Assembly: GCA_016795285.1 (NCBI GenBank)
Contig: JAEUIC010000018.1
Coordinates: 331,383 to 395,382, forward strand
From: Planctomycetota bacterium
GTDB taxonomy: Bacteria > Planctomycetota > B15-G4 > SIAN01
Length of the DNA: 64,000 bases
Direction of reading: 5' to 3'
Shown piece by piece: positions 1 through 13,762 of the stretch (position 1 is the stretch's first letter; every line of letters begins with the position of its first letter). The notes beneath the pieces are model-generated. The model searched no databases. It was not told the DNA's origin and was given only the letters and a program-made list of their open reading frames with translations. Both the position numbers and the translations under genes were made by a program.

Positions 1-1050
<1,050 letters not shown>

Positions 1051-1053
1051 CCC

Positions 1054-1100
1054 GGATCCCCCGCGCGAGCGCGGCCGCCCTGCGCGCGCGCGGTGGATCC
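1054..1100 (+). other. Predicted hairpin in the rpoB-rpoC spacer
   Basis: Two GGATCC palindromes (1054-1059 and 1095-1100) can pair around a very GC-rich interior that contains further CGCG/GCGC complementarity. There is no U tract, so a classical terminator is unlikely. It may be an RNA processing or stability element between the two polymerase genes, or simply a product of high GC. Its existence as a functional element is inference. Confidence 0.3.
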
Positions 1101-1156
1101 AGGGAATCGATGGGATGGTCGGCGGCGACCGTCCCGCTGAGGAAAGGTGCGATTCG

Positions 1157-5269
<4,113 letters not shown>

Positions 5270-5338
5270 CCGGGGGCCGATCTGCGGACCCCGTGCGTGC
5301 AACCGATTGAAACGCGGCGACGAGTCGCTTGAATCATC

Positions 5339-5379
5339 GGCCCTTCACGGGCCAATCCAAGGTGGGCCCCACGGGGCCC
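5339..5379 (+). promoter_or_regulatory. Paired hairpins in the rpsL leader
   Basis: Two consecutive inverted repeats sit just upstream of rpsL: GGCCC/GGGCC (5339-5343 with 5349-5353) and GGGCCCC/GGGGCCC (5364-5370 with 5373-5379). The second ends 2 nt before the GAGG Shine-Dalgarno-like sequence at 5381, so it could influence ribosome access or act as an attenuator after rpoC. A weak sigma70-like pair (TTGAAA at 5307, TTGAAT at 5329, 16 nt apart) lies just upstream. The structures are visible in the sequence; regulation is inferred. Confidence 0.4.
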
Positions 5380-5389
5380 CGAGGTAGCA

Positions 5390-5764
5390 ATGCCGACGAT
5401 CAATCAGCTGGTTCGACATGGCCGCCTGCGCCGGCCGAAGCGGACGAAGTCGCCCGCGCTCGAGGCGTGCGCGCAGAAGCGTGGCGTGTGCACCGTGGTG
5501 CGCACCATGACCCCGAAGAAGCCGAACTCGGCGTTGCGCAAGATCGCGCGCGTCAAGCTCTCGACGGGCAAGGAAGTGACCGCCTACATCGGCGGCGTCG
5601 GCCACAACCTGCAGGAGCACTCGATCGTGCTCGTGCGCGGCGGTCGCGTCCCCGACCTCCCCGGCGTGCGTTATCACATCGTCCGCGGCACCCTCGACTC
5701 GGCCGGCGTGTCCGATCGCAAGCAGGGTCGTTCGCTTTACGGCGCCAAGCGCCCCAAGACTTGA
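5390..5764 (+). CDS. rpsL: Small ribosomal subunit protein uS12
   Basis: S12 lies at the decoding centre of the 30S subunit and monitors codon-anticodon pairing. The 124-residue protein matches the family length. It contains [11 protein letters not shown] (residues 41-51), whose lysine pair is the classical site of streptomycin-resistance substitutions. The wild-type lysines are present, so no target-based resistance is expected. The second conserved loop, [15 protein letters not shown], is intact. GAGG precedes the ATG by a short spacer. rpsG follows after 11 nt, so the two are almost certainly co-transcribed as the first part of the str operon. Confidence 0.97.
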   Translation: MPTINQLVRHGRLRRPKRTKSPALEACAQKRGVCTVVRTMTPKKPNSALRKIARVKLSTGKEVTAYIGGVGHNLQEHSIVLVRGGRVPDLPGVRYHIVRGTLDSAGVSDRKQGRSLYGAKRPKT

Positions 5765-5775
5765 GCTGACCACCC

Positions 5776-6249
5776 ATGCCTAGGAAGTACGAGTCCACCG
5801 AGAAGTTCCTCCGTCCCGATCCGCGCTACAGCAGCAAGCTGATCGCGCGCTTCATCAACTGCGTGATGAACGATGGCAAGAAGGCGACGGCGCAGGCCGT
5901 CGTCTACGACGCCATGGATCTCCTGAAGAAGAAGATCCCGGAGAAGGAGCCGATCGACGTCTTCTCCGACGCCATCAACAACGTGAAGCCGATGGTCGAG
6001 GTCCGTTCGCGGCGTGTCGGCGGCGCGACGCTGCAGGTCCCGCACGAGGTCAAGCGCAACCGCCAGCAGAGCCTGGCGATCCGCTGGATCCTCGAAGGGG
6101 CGCGCGGGAAGAAGGGCAAGCCGATGTGCAAGCGGCTCGCCGAAGAGCTCTTCGACGCGTTCAACAAGCAGGGCTCGGCGTTCACGAAGCGCGAGAACAC
6201 CCACAAGATGGCCGAGGCCAACGAGGCGTTCGCGCACTTCGCCTGGTAG
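5776..6249 (+). CDS. rpsG: Small ribosomal subunit protein uS7
   Basis: S7 is a primary binder of the 3' major domain of 16S rRNA and organises the 30S head near the E site. The 157-residue product has the family blocks [16 protein letters not shown] (residues about 30-45), [17 protein letters not shown] and [15 protein letters not shown]. The C-terminus ([15 protein letters not shown]) is the typical long form. It starts 11 nt after rpsL. It is followed by a strong GC hairpin and 283 nt before fusA, so the str operon appears to be split here. Confidence 0.97.
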   Translation: MPRKYESTEKFLRPDPRYSSKLIARFINCVMNDGKKATAQAVVYDAMDLLKKKIPEKEPIDVFSDAINNVKPMVEVRSRRVGGATLQVPHEVKRNRQQSLAIRWILEGARGKKGKPMCKRLAEELFDAFNKQGSAFTKRENTHKMAEANEAFAHFAW

Positions 6250-6294
6250 GCCGCGCGCTCCCGCGCTCGACCTGCTCTCCGAATCGTCCCGAAG

Positions 6295-6319
6295 CACGGC
6301 CCGCCCCAGGCGGGCCGTG
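6295..6319 (+). terminator. 11-bp GC hairpin between rpsG and fusA
   Basis: CACGGCCCGCC (6295-6305) and GGCGGGCCGTG (6309-6319) form a perfect 11-bp inverted repeat around a 3-nt loop, 45 nt after the rpsG stop. Only a short pyrimidine run (TCCATTTCC) follows, so this is at best an imperfect intrinsic terminator, but its position suggests rpsL-rpsG and fusA are separate transcription units. Confidence 0.55.
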
Positions 6320-6409
6320 TCCATTTCCGTCCCGGCGCGATCGACCGCCTCTCGCCATTCGGCTCCCGCGCCCGCGGGTCGTCGGCCCGGGGAGGCGCTC
6401 CGGTCGGGC

Positions 6410-6415
6410 TATGCT
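6410..6415 (+). promoter_or_regulatory. Possible -10 element upstream of fusA
   Basis: TATGCT at 6410-6415 lies between the rpsG-fusA hairpin and the fusA start, in a context (CTATGCTCGC followed by CCCTTTCCGC) closely resembling bases 62743-62763 upstream of the CoA-transferase gene. No good -35 hexamer is seen at the right distance. The assignment is tentative. Confidence 0.25.
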
Positions 6416-6532
6416 CGCCGCCCTTTCCGCCGCGGACCAGCAGCGCTCGCGGCGGGACCGCGCAAGCCACGGCCGCTCGCCCGGCGATGCGCGCCTGGCT
6501 CGCCCCTCGTCCTGATCCGGATCGGAATCGCC

Positions 6533-8584
6533 ATGCCCGTCGACCTCAAGACCGTCCGCAACATCGGCATCGTCGCGCACATCGACGCCGGCAAGACGAC
6601 GCTCAGCGAGCGCATCCTCTACTACACGAAGAGGGAGCATCGCATGGGCACGGTCGACGAGGGGACCGCGAAGATGGACTACCTCGAGGAGGAGCAGCAG
6701 CGCGGGATCACCATCACCTCGGCCGCCACCAGCTGCGCCTGGAAGGGGCACCACATCAACCTGATCGACACGCCGGGCCACGTCGACTTCACGGCGGAGG
6801 TCGAGCGGTCGCTTTCGGTCCTCGATGGCGCGGTCGGCGTCTTCTGCGGCGTGGCGGGCGTGCAGGCGCAGTCGGAGACGGTCTGGCGGCAGGCCGATCG
6901 CCACCACGTCCCGCGCATCGCCTTCGTCAACAAGCTCGACCGGACCGGTGCCGACCCCGATCGCGCGGTCCGCTCGATCCGCGCCCGGCTCGGCGTCAAC
7001 GCGGTCGCCGCGCAGCTGCCGATCGGCCGCGAGCGCGACTTCGAAGGGGTCGTCGACCTCGTCCGCGAGATCGCCCTGGTCTGGACCGACGAGCTCGGCG
7101 AGACGTTCGAGGAGCGTCCCATCCCGGCGGCGCTGAAGGACGACGCCGAACTCGCGCGCGCCGACCTCGTCGAGCAGCTCGCCAACGTCGACGACCAGCT
7201 CTCGCTCCATTTCCTCGAAGGCAAGCCGATCGGCGCGGAGGAGCTGAAGCAGGCGCTGCGGCGCGCCGTGATCGCCCGCAAGCTCGTGCCGGTCTTCTTC
7301 GGCGCGGCGCTGCGCAACCGCGGCATCCAGGCGGTGCTCGACGCGATCGTCGACTACCTGCCGTCGCCGATCGACGTCGGCGCGATGGAGGTCGCGCGCA
7401 TCGACGGCAAGGGGAAGGAGCGGTTCGCGCCGGACCCCGCCGACGACCTGCTCGCGCTCGCCTTCAAGACGATCCACGACGCGCACGGCGACCTCACCTT
7501 CCTGCGCATCTACAGCGGCGTCCTGAAGAGCAACCAGTCGGTCTTCAACTCCCGCGAGCAGAAGGCCGAGCGGGTCGGTCGCCTCTATCGCATGCACGCC
7601 GACGAGCGCGAGGCGCTCGAGGAGGCGGGGCCGGGCGAGATCGTCGGCGCCATCGGGCTGCGCTTCACCAAGACCGGCGACACGCTCTGCCCCAAGCCGC
7701 GCGCGGTGCAGATCGAGGGCATGCAGTTCCCCGACACCGTGATCTCGCAGTCGATCGAGCCGAAGACCGCCGCCGATCGCGATGCGCTGAACGAAGCGCT
7801 CGAGTTCGTCGCGCGCGACGACCCAACCTTCCGCTACCGCATCGACGAGGAGACCGGCCAGGCGATCGTCTCGGGGATGGGGGAGCTCCACCTCGAGATC
7901 GTCTCGAACCGCATCGGACGCGACTACAAGGTCCCGATCCGCATCGGCAAGCCGCGCGTCGCCTACCGCCAGACGGCGGCGCAGGCGATGGAGGGCGACG
8001 CGACCTTCCGGCACGTCTTCGCGGGCAAGCCGCAGTTCGGTCGCGTCCGCTTGCGCGTCGAGCCGCGCGAGCAGATCCAGCCGACCGTCCACCTCTCGAT
8101 CCCGAACGACCGGGTCCACCGCACCTTCTGGCTCGCCATCGAGCAGGCCGCGAAGGCGGCGGTGAAGTCGGGCCTCGATCTCGGCTACCCGATCGTGCGC
8201 GTCCACGTCGAGGTGTTCGACGGCGAGACGCGGGAGGGGGAGACGACCGAAGCGGCGCTCGCGAAGGCGACCGACGATGCCTTCCAGGACGCCATGAAGA
8301 AGGCGGGGGCGGTGCTGCTCGAGCCGATCATGGCGTTCGAGGTGCAGACGCCGACCGAGTTCATGAAGTCGGTGACCGGGGACCTGAATGCGCGGCGGGG
8401 GGCGATCGACGCGGTCGACACCCAGAACGACTTCGCGAAGATCGCCGGACGCGTGCCGCTCGCCGAGACGTTCGGTTACTCGACGGTGCTGCGCTCCATG
8501 TCGCAGGGGCGGGCGAGCTTCTCGATGCAGCCGGCCGACTACCAGCCGGTGCCTCCGGAGGTCGCGAACCGGCTGACGTTCTGA
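6533..8584 (+). CDS. fusA: Elongation factor G, spd/mitochondrial-like type
   Basis: Translational GTPase driving tRNA-mRNA translocation, 683 residues. The G domain shows AHIDAGKT (15-22), RGITI in switch I, DTPGH (79-83) and NKLD (133-136), then domains II-V. The start at ATG 6533 gives the standard MPVDLKTVRNIGIVAHID opening. Several blocks read unlike canonical EF-G1: an insertion-poor domain I, FMKSVTGDLNARRGAID where canonical EF-G usually has a MGDV-type block, and a short tail ending PPEVANRLTF. These look closer to the mitochondrial EF-G1/spdEFG group known from spirochaetes, planctomycetes and deltaproteobacteria. That placement is my judgement by eye. tuf is absent downstream. Confidence 0.93.
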   Translation: MPVDLKTVRNIGIVAHIDAGKTTLSERILYYTKREHRMGTVDEGTAKMDYLEEEQQRGITITSAATSCAWKGHHINLIDTPGHVDFTAEVERSLSVLDGAVGVFCGVAGVQAQSETVWRQADRHHVPRIAFVNKLDRTGADPDRAVRSIRARLGVNAVAAQLPIGRERDFEGVVDLVREIALVWTDELGETFEERPIPAALKDDAELARADLVEQLANVDDQLSLHFLEGKPIGAEELKQALRRAVIARKLVPVFFGAALRNRGIQAVLDAIVDYLPSPIDVGAMEVARIDGKGKERFAPDPADDLLALAFKTIHDAHGDLTFLRIYSGVLKSNQSVFNSREQKAERVGRLYRMHADEREALEEAGPGEIVGAIGLRFTKTGDTLCPKPRAVQIEGMQFPDTVISQSIEPKTAADRDALNEALEFVARDDPTFRYRIDEETGQAIVSGMGELHLEIVSNRIGRDYKVPIRIGKPRVAYRQTAAQAMEGDATFRHVFAGKPQFGRVRLRVEPREQIQPTVHLSIPNDRVHRTFWLAIEQAAKAAVKSGLDLGYPIVRVHVEVFDGETREGETTEAALAKATDDAFQDAMKKAGAVLLEPIMAFEVQTPTEFMKSVTGDLNARRGAIDAVDTQNDFAKIAGRVPLAETFGYSTVLRSMSQGRASFSMQPADYQPVPPEVANRLTF

Positions 8585-8909
8585 TCGAGTCGGAAGCCGC
8601 GAAACGCCGGTTGCCGCCGCGGGAAGGGGGGGCGCTGGCGGCCCGTTCCCCGTCGGCCGCGCCCGAAGTGGAGCGCTCCCCCGGGAGACGCAAGAGAATG
8701 TCATTGACTTGCGGGCGACCCCTCCTAGGATCTCCCGGCCCGCTTTTTTCAGCAAGACAAGTGATTGCACCCCGCCAACCCTGGCCACCCGCCCCTCGAG
8801 GGCGGACAAGGCATGGGGACGAGGGGGTGCTTGACCCTGTTCTAGGCGAAGTGCGGGGCGGCACCCGCCGTGGATCCCGCTCGTTCGTGGAACGCTCCGA
8901 GAAGCTCTC
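8585..8909 (+). other. fusA-rpsJ intergenic region (325 nt)
   Basis: No gene is visible here, and in particular no tuf, which often occupies this place. The stretch contains a small CTCCC/GGGAG palindrome (8676-8687), the best sigma70-like promoter in the first 30 kb (8704-8731), a T6 run just after it (8744-8749) and a leader of roughly 170 nt before rpsJ. The leader contains short inverted repeats such as CGCCC...GGGCG around 8790-8805. An r-protein autoregulatory structure in this leader is plausible but not demonstrated. Confidence 0.6.
8704..8731 (+). promoter_or_regulatory. Sigma70-like promoter of the S10 operon
   Basis: TTGACT (8704-8709) and TAGGAT (8726-8731) are separated by 16 nt, giving 5/6 and 4/6 matches to the consensus hexamers in an otherwise very GC-rich background. 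Transcription would start near 8738 and read into rpsJ. The same -10 hexamer with the same 16-nt spacing is found upstream of mraZ. Confidence 0.7.
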
Positions 8910-9221
<312 letters not shown>

Positions 9222-9331
9222 GGTTGCTCGGAGTTCTGGGCCGGTGAGCCGGTTTCGCGGTGATCCGGGTGCGGTGAGCGGGGTTCTGCGGCGCGCTCGA
9301 TGAAGACGCGCGACGTCGAGGGAGACTGAAG

Positions 9332-9997
9332 GTGGCCGACGCTGTTCCATACAAGGCGATCCTCGCCCGCAAGGAGGGGATGACGCAGCTGTTCGACGAG
9401 AAGGGGCAGATCGTCCCGGTCACCGTGCTGAAGGCCGGCCCCTGCATCGTCACGCAGGTCAAGACCAAGGAGAGCGATGGCTACCACGCGCTCCAGGTCG
9501 GATTCCTCGCGCAGAAGGCGCAGCGACTGAACAAGCCGCAGCGCATCGAGGCGGAGAAGCGCAAGGTCGGCGCGCAGAAGATGCTGCGCGAGATCCGGCT
9601 CGACGTCGCCTCCGAGCAGAAGGTCGGCGACGCGATCAAGTGCGACGTCTTCAAGCCCGGCGATCTCGTCGACGTGATCGGTGCGGCGAAGGGGCGCGGC
9701 TTCTCGGGCGTCATGACGGCCTGGAACTTCGGCCACAAGCCGCGGTCGCGCGGCAACATGAACGTGCGCGGCCCCGGCGCGATCGGCATGCGTACCTGGC
9801 CCGGGCGCATCTTGCGCGGCAAGCGCATGGCGACCCACTGGGGCACCGAGCGCATCACGGTCAAGAACCTGCGCGTGATCGCGGTTCAGCCCGAGCACGA
9901 CACGCTCCTCGTCAAGGGAGCGGTCCCCGGCACGGATGACGGCATCGTCTTCGTGCAGCTGGCGCGCTCGGTCCGTCGTTTCGCGAAGTCGTCGTGA
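9332..9997 (+). CDS. rplC: Large ribosomal subunit protein uL3
   Basis: L3 is an early-assembly 50S protein whose extended loop approaches the peptidyl-transferase centre. The 221-residue product has the hallmark AWNFGHKPRSRGNMNVRGPGAIGMRTWPGRILRGKRMATHWG region (residues about 130-172) and the N-terminal ARKEGMTQLF motif. It starts at GTG 9332 behind GAGGGAGA (9318-9325). No upstream ATG is in frame at a better distance. It is followed after 25 nt by rplD. Confidence 0.97.
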   Translation: MADAVPYKAILARKEGMTQLFDEKGQIVPVTVLKAGPCIVTQVKTKESDGYHALQVGFLAQKAQRLNKPQRIEAEKRKVGAQKMLREIRLDVASEQKVGDAIKCDVFKPGDLVDVIGAAKGRGFSGVMTAWNFGHKPRSRGNMNVRGPGAIGMRTWPGRILRGKRMATHWGTERITVKNLRVIAVQPEHDTLLVKGAVPGTDDGIVFVQLARSVRRFAKSS

Positions 9998-10022
9998 CGT
10001 TGGTGAGGACAGGTCGATAGTC

Positions 10023-10682
10023 ATGGCAACTACCAAAGAGTCCCCGACGACGGCGCAGGCGAAGGTCCTGGATGGCGGCTCGGTCGCGACCCGCACGATC
10101 GACCTCGCGCTGTTCGGCACCGGTCGCCGGCGTCAGCTGCTGAAGCAGGCGGCGATCGCCTACCAGGCGAACGCTCGCCAGGGCACCCACAAGGCGAAGC
10201 GGCGCGCCGAGACCTCGTACTCCGAGGCGAAGCCGTGGCCGCAGAAGCACACCGGTCGGGCGCGCGCGGGCGACAAGAACTCGCCGCTGTGGCGCCACGG
10301 CGGCACGATCTTCGGCCCGATCCCGCGCGACTATCGGCAGTACCTGCCGCGGCGCGCGCTGCGCGAGGCGCTGCGTTCCGCGCTCTTCGGCAAGCTCGTC
10401 GACGGCGAGGTCGCTTTCATCGACAAGCTCGCGCTCCCGAAGCCTTCGACCAAGGCAGCGGCCAAGTGCCTGAAGGACCTCGGCGCCGATCGCAGCGTCA
10501 CCGTCGTGGTGAGCGGCGACAGCGACACGGTCTACCGCAGCTTCCGCAACCTCGAGCGCGTCGACGTGATCCCCGCGACCGAGGTGAACGCGCTCCACGT
10601 CCTGCAGCGCAAGCACCTCGTCTTCGTGGGCGATGCGTTCGCCGCGGTGGCGAAGCGGCTGGCAGGAAAGGCGAACGACTGA
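10023..10682 (+). CDS. rplD: Large ribosomal subunit protein uL4
   Basis: L4 lines the polypeptide exit tunnel and in many bacteria autoregulates the S10 operon. The 219-residue product has the conserved loop QAAIAYQANARQGTHKAKRR followed by KPWPQKHTGRARAGDKNSPLWRHGG, which projects into the tunnel. The ATG at 10023 is preceded by GAGGACAGG. The N-terminus carries about 20 extra residues (MATTKESPTTAQ...) compared with short L4 forms. An open frame continues upstream into rplC, but the Shine-Dalgarno supports 10023. Confidence 0.96.
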   Translation: MATTKESPTTAQAKVLDGGSVATRTIDLALFGTGRRRQLLKQAAIAYQANARQGTHKAKRRAETSYSEAKPWPQKHTGRARAGDKNSPLWRHGGTIFGPIPRDYRQYLPRRALREALRSALFGKLVDGEVAFIDKLALPKPSTKAAAKCLKDLGADRSVTVVVSGDSDTVYRSFRNLERVDVIPATEVNALHVLQRKHLVFVGDAFAAVAKRLAGKAND

Positions 10683-10795
10683 CGCAATCGGAACGAGTGA
10701 CGACGCGGAAGCGTGCGTCACCGCGGAGCGCCCCGCAACGATGAGGCGCGATCGGCCGGCCCCTCCGGCGCGATCGGACGAGGACGAGGAATCCC

Positions 10796-11077
10796 ATGCT
10801 CGAGGCCCGCGACATCATCAAGAAGCCGCTCGTCACGGAGAAGACGACGTACATGCAGGATGCGCTGCACCAGTACGTCTTCCTCGTGCACCCCGACGCC
10901 AATCGCCTGCAGGTGAAGGGCGCGGTCGAGCAGCTGTTCAGCGTGAAGGTGACCTCGGTGCGCACGATGGTGCGCAAGGGCAAGCCGCGCCGCGCCTTCG
11001 GGCGCCCGATCACGACTCGTCCGTTCAAGCGCGCGATCGTCACGCTGCGCGACGGCGACAAGATCGAAGTCGTCTGA
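10796..11077 (+). CDS. rplW: Large ribosomal subunit protein uL23
   Basis: L23 surrounds the exit of the peptide tunnel and is the docking site for trigger factor and SRP. The 93-residue product begins with the family-typical ARDIIKKPLVTEKTT and has HPDANRLQVKGAVEQLFSVKV and the Arg/Lys-rich loop RKGKPRRAFGRPITTRPFKRAIV. It lies 113 nt after rplD behind GACGAGGAA and 24 nt before rplB. Length is normal. Confidence 0.96.
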   Translation: MLEARDIIKKPLVTEKTTYMQDALHQYVFLVHPDANRLQVKGAVEQLFSVKVTSVRTMVRKGKPRRAFGRPITTRPFKRAIVTLRDGDKIEVV

Positions 11078-11101
11078 GCGAACGGGAGCCGGAGAGAACC
11101 G

Positions 11102-11944
11102 ATGGCCGTCAAGAACTACAAGCCGACATCGCCTGGCCGCCGCGCCGGCACCTTCCCCGACATGTCGGAAGTCACCGGCAAGCCGACGGTGAAGGGGCTG
11201 CTCACGCCGCTGCGCCGCTCCGGCGGTCGCAACAACACGGGTCGCGTGACGACTCGCTTCCGCGGCGGTGGTCACAAGCGGTTCCTGCGCAAGCTCGACT
11301 TCAAGCGCGACAAGGACGGCGTTCCGGCGACCGTCGCGCAGGTCGAGTACGACCCGGGGCGCACGGCGCGCATCGCGCTGCTGCACTACCGCGACGGAGA
11401 GAAGCGCTACATCCTTGCGCCGCTCGGCCTGCAGGTCGGCGCCACGCTCGAGTCGGGCGAGAAGGTCGAGCCGGTCGTCGGCAACACGATGCCGCTCGGC
11501 AACATCCCGCTCGGCCTCTTCGTCCACAACGTCGAGCTCCATCCGGGCAGCGGCGGTCAGCTCGGACGCTCCGCCGGCTCGCAGATCCAGCTGCTCGCCC
11601 GCGAGGGGGAGTATGCGACCCTGGTGCTCCCTTCGGGCGAGCGCCGCAAGGTCCACGCCCGCTGCCGCGCGACGATCGGCCAGGTCGGGAACCTCGATCA
11701 CCAGAACCAGTCGCTCGGCAAGGCGGGTCGCAAGCGGTGGCTCGGGTTGCGTCCGCACGTGCGTGGCGTGGCCATGAACCCCGTCTCCCATCCGATGGGC
11801 GGTGGCGAAGGACGCAGCAAGGGCGGCAACATCCCGCGCTCGCCGACCGGCGTGCCGAGCAAGGGTGGCAAGACTCGCCATCCGCGCAAGCCGTCGAGCC
11901 GGTTCATCATCCACGGCCGCAAGAAGCGCATCGAGACCGTGTGA
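11102..11944 (+). CDS. rplB: Large ribosomal subunit protein uL2
   Basis: L2 is the most conserved 50S protein. It supports subunit association and the peptidyl-transferase centre. The 280-residue product has KRRRKG-type central repeats, AGTNARL-equivalent loops and the signature [21 protein letters not shown] (about residues 221-241) with the conserved histidine. The N-terminus ([26 protein letters not shown]) is typical. It lies between rplW (24 nt) and rpsS (18 nt), and both small gaps contain purine-rich ribosome-binding sequences. Confidence 0.97.
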   Translation: MAVKNYKPTSPGRRAGTFPDMSEVTGKPTVKGLLTPLRRSGGRNNTGRVTTRFRGGGHKRFLRKLDFKRDKDGVPATVAQVEYDPGRTARIALLHYRDGEKRYILAPLGLQVGATLESGEKVEPVVGNTMPLGNIPLGLFVHNVELHPGSGGQLGRSAGSQIQLLAREGEYATLVLPSGERRKVHARCRATIGQVGNLDHQNQSLGKAGRKRWLGLRPHVRGVAMNPVSHPMGGGEGRSKGGNIPRSPTGVPSKGGKTRHPRKPSSRFIIHGRKKRIETV

Positions 11945-11962
11945 GGCGGAGCCTGACGAATC

Positions 11963-12274
11963 ATGGGACGAAGCATCAAGAAGGGGCCGTTCGTCGATCT
12001 GAGCTTGCTGGAGAAGGTCGCCAAGATGGCGAAGTCCAGCAAGAAGGAGCCGATCAAGACCTGGTCGCGCCGATCGACGATCATCCCCGATTTCGTGACG
12101 CACACCTTCCTCGTGCACAACGGCAAGCAGCACGTGCGCGTGTTCGTGACCGAGGACATGGTGGGGCACAAGCTCGGCGAGTTCGCGCCGACCCGCACGT
12201 TCCGCGGGCACACCTCCGGGAAGAAGGCCGAAGCACCGGCTTCGGCTCCGGCGGGTGGCGGCGGCAAGAAGTGA
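11963..12274 (+). CDS. rpsS: Small ribosomal subunit protein uS19, with extended tail
   Basis: S19 forms a complex with S13 in the 30S head and contacts the A-site tRNA. The core ([19 protein letters not shown]...[48 protein letters not shown]) is canonical. After FRGH the protein carries about 18 additional residues rich in Ala, Pro, Gly and Lys, ending in GGGGKK, giving 103 residues against about 92 in common forms. Similar low-complexity tails occur on L22, L15 and L17 in this window. Confidence 0.96.
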   Translation: MGRSIKKGPFVDLSLLEKVAKMAKSSKKEPIKTWSRRSTIIPDFVTHTFLVHNGKQHVRVFVTEDMVGHKLGEFAPTRTFRGHTSGKKAEAPASAPAGGGGKK

Positions 12275-12318
12275 CCTGCGCGGCCGCTCGCTGAGCGCCG
12301 GGCCAACGAGGCAGAACC

Positions 12319-12699
12319 ATGCCATTCCAGGCTAGCCACATGTATGCGCACGTGACGCCCCGCAAGGCGCGTCCGATCGCTGATCTCGTCCGCGGGCTGA
12401 ACGCCGGCCGCGCGCTCGAGATGTTGAACTTCAATCCGCGCCGTGCGTCCGGGTTGTTCCGGGCGGTGATCCAGTCGGCGCTCGCGAATGCCGGGCAGCA
12501 GCAGGGTGTCAACCTGAGCAAGCTCGTCATCCGCGAGATCTTCGTCAACGAGGGGCCGCTCCAGAAGCGTGGCCGTCCGGTCGCGCGCGGGCGCTTCCAT
12601 CGGATCATGAAGAAGGCGAGCCATCTCCACGTCGTGCTCGACGAGCCGGCGGCGAAGAAGGACGGCGAGCAGGCGCAGAAGGCGGGAGGTCGCGTCTAA
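12319..12699 (+). CDS. rplV: Large ribosomal subunit protein uL22
   Basis: L22 lines the exit tunnel with a long beta-hairpin. The 126-residue product has HMYAHVTPRKARPIADLVRGL at its N-terminus and the hairpin KRGRPVARGRFHRIMKKASHLHVVLDE near the C-terminus, where macrolide-resistance changes occur in other bacteria. The last 18 residues (AAKKDGEQAQKAGGRV) are a lysine-rich extension. The stop directly abuts the ATG of rpsC. Confidence 0.95.
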   Translation: MPFQASHMYAHVTPRKARPIADLVRGLNAGRALEMLNFNPRRASGLFRAVIQSALANAGQQQGVNLSKLVIREIFVNEGPLQKRGRPVARGRFHRIMKKASHLHVVLDEPAAKKDGEQAQKAGGRV

Positions 12700-13362
12700 A
12701 TGGGCCAGAAGGTCAACCCGCTGGGCTTCCGCATCGGCATCCGCGAGCCTTGGCGTTCGCGGTGGACGGCGTCGAAGAAGGACTTCGCTGGATTCCTGCA
12801 GCAGGATCAGCGGATCCGCGTCTTCATCAAGCGCGAGTTCAAGCAGGCCGCCGTGGCGCGCATCGACATCGAGCGCACCCGCGAGGCGACCACCGTGATC
12901 ATCCACACGGCGCGTCCGGGCGTGCTGATCGGTCGCAAGGGCGTGCGCGCGGAGCAGCTGCGCGACGACCTCACCCGGATCGTCGGCAACAACGTCACCG
13001 TGCACACGGTCGAGCTTGGCCGTCCCGAGCTGTCGGCCCAGCTGGTGGCGGAGAGCGTCGCCGAGCAGCTCGAGAAGCGCGTCTCGTTCCGACGTGCGTT
13101 GAAGAAGACGGCGCAGCTCACCATGCAGGCGGGCGCGCTCGGCGTGAAGATCCACATCGCTGGTCGACTCGGCGGCGCCGAGATGTCGCGCCGCGAGGCG
13201 ATCATCCAGGGCTCGATCAAGCTGGCCACGCTCGATGCGGACATCGACTACGGCTTCGCGCAGGCGTTCACCAGCTACGGCACCATCGGGTGCAAGTGCT
13301 GGATCTTCCGCGGCTGGCACGAGGTCTTGACCAAGGAGAAGAACCATGCCGCTGATGCCTAG
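12700..13362 (+). CDS. rpsC: Small ribosomal subunit protein uS3
   Basis: S3 forms part of the mRNA entry channel and helicase of the 30S subunit. The 220-residue product has the N-terminal MGQKVNPLGFRIGI signature and a type II KH domain with the GRKG loop (residues 78-81). The C-terminal domain includes HIAGRLGGAEMSRREAIIQGSIKLATLDADIDYGFAQAFTSYGTIGCKCWIF. It begins immediately after rplV, and its last 17 nt overlap the start of rplP, implying translational coupling. Confidence 0.97.
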   Translation: MGQKVNPLGFRIGIREPWRSRWTASKKDFAGFLQQDQRIRVFIKREFKQAAVARIDIERTREATTVIIHTARPGVLIGRKGVRAEQLRDDLTRIVGNNVTVHTVELGRPELSAQLVAESVAEQLEKRVSFRRALKKTAQLTMQAGALGVKIHIAGRLGGAEMSRREAIIQGSIKLATLDADIDYGFAQAFTSYGTIGCKCWIFRGWHEVLTKEKNHAADA

Positions 13363-13762
13363 TCGCGTCCGCTGGCGCAAGGTCCAGCGCGGTCGGTTGC
13401 GCGGCATCGCGCAGCGCGGCAACGAAGTCTCGTTCGGGGAGTTCGGGCTCCAGGCGCTCGAGTGGGCCTGGATGGATGGCCGCCAGATCGAGGCGGGGCG
13501 CGTGGCGGCGAGCCGCGCGGCTCCCGAGGCGCGCCTCTACATCCGGATGTTCCCGCACAAGCCGATCTCGAAGAAGCCGCTCGAAACCCGCATGGGTAAG
13601 GGCAAGGGCGAGCCGGAGATGTGGGTGGCCGAGGTCAAGCCCGGCCACGTGATCTACGAGCTCGCGGGCGTCACCGAGGACAAGGCGGTCCTCGCGTTCA
13701 ACCGGGTCGCGCACAAGCTGCCGATCAAGGTGCGCATGGTCCGCCGGAGGCACGGCCTGTGA
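13346..13762 (+). CDS. rplP: Large ribosomal subunit protein uL16
   Basis: L16 organises the A-site region of the 50S subunit. The 138-residue product has a family-typical start ([20 protein letters not shown]) followed by [29 protein letters not shown] and the [19 protein letters not shown] block around residue 90, which carries the arginine hydroxylated in some bacteria. ATG 13346 lies inside the end of rpsC, preceded by AAGGAGAAG at 13335-13343. The stop overlaps the GTG of rpmC. Confidence 0.96.
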   Translation: MPLMPSRVRWRKVQRGRLRGIAQRGNEVSFGEFGLQALEWAWMDGRQIEAGRVAASRAAPEARLYIRMFPHKPISKKPLETRMGKGKGEPEMWVAEVKPGHVIYELAGVTEDKAVLAFNRVAHKLPIKVRMVRRRHGL

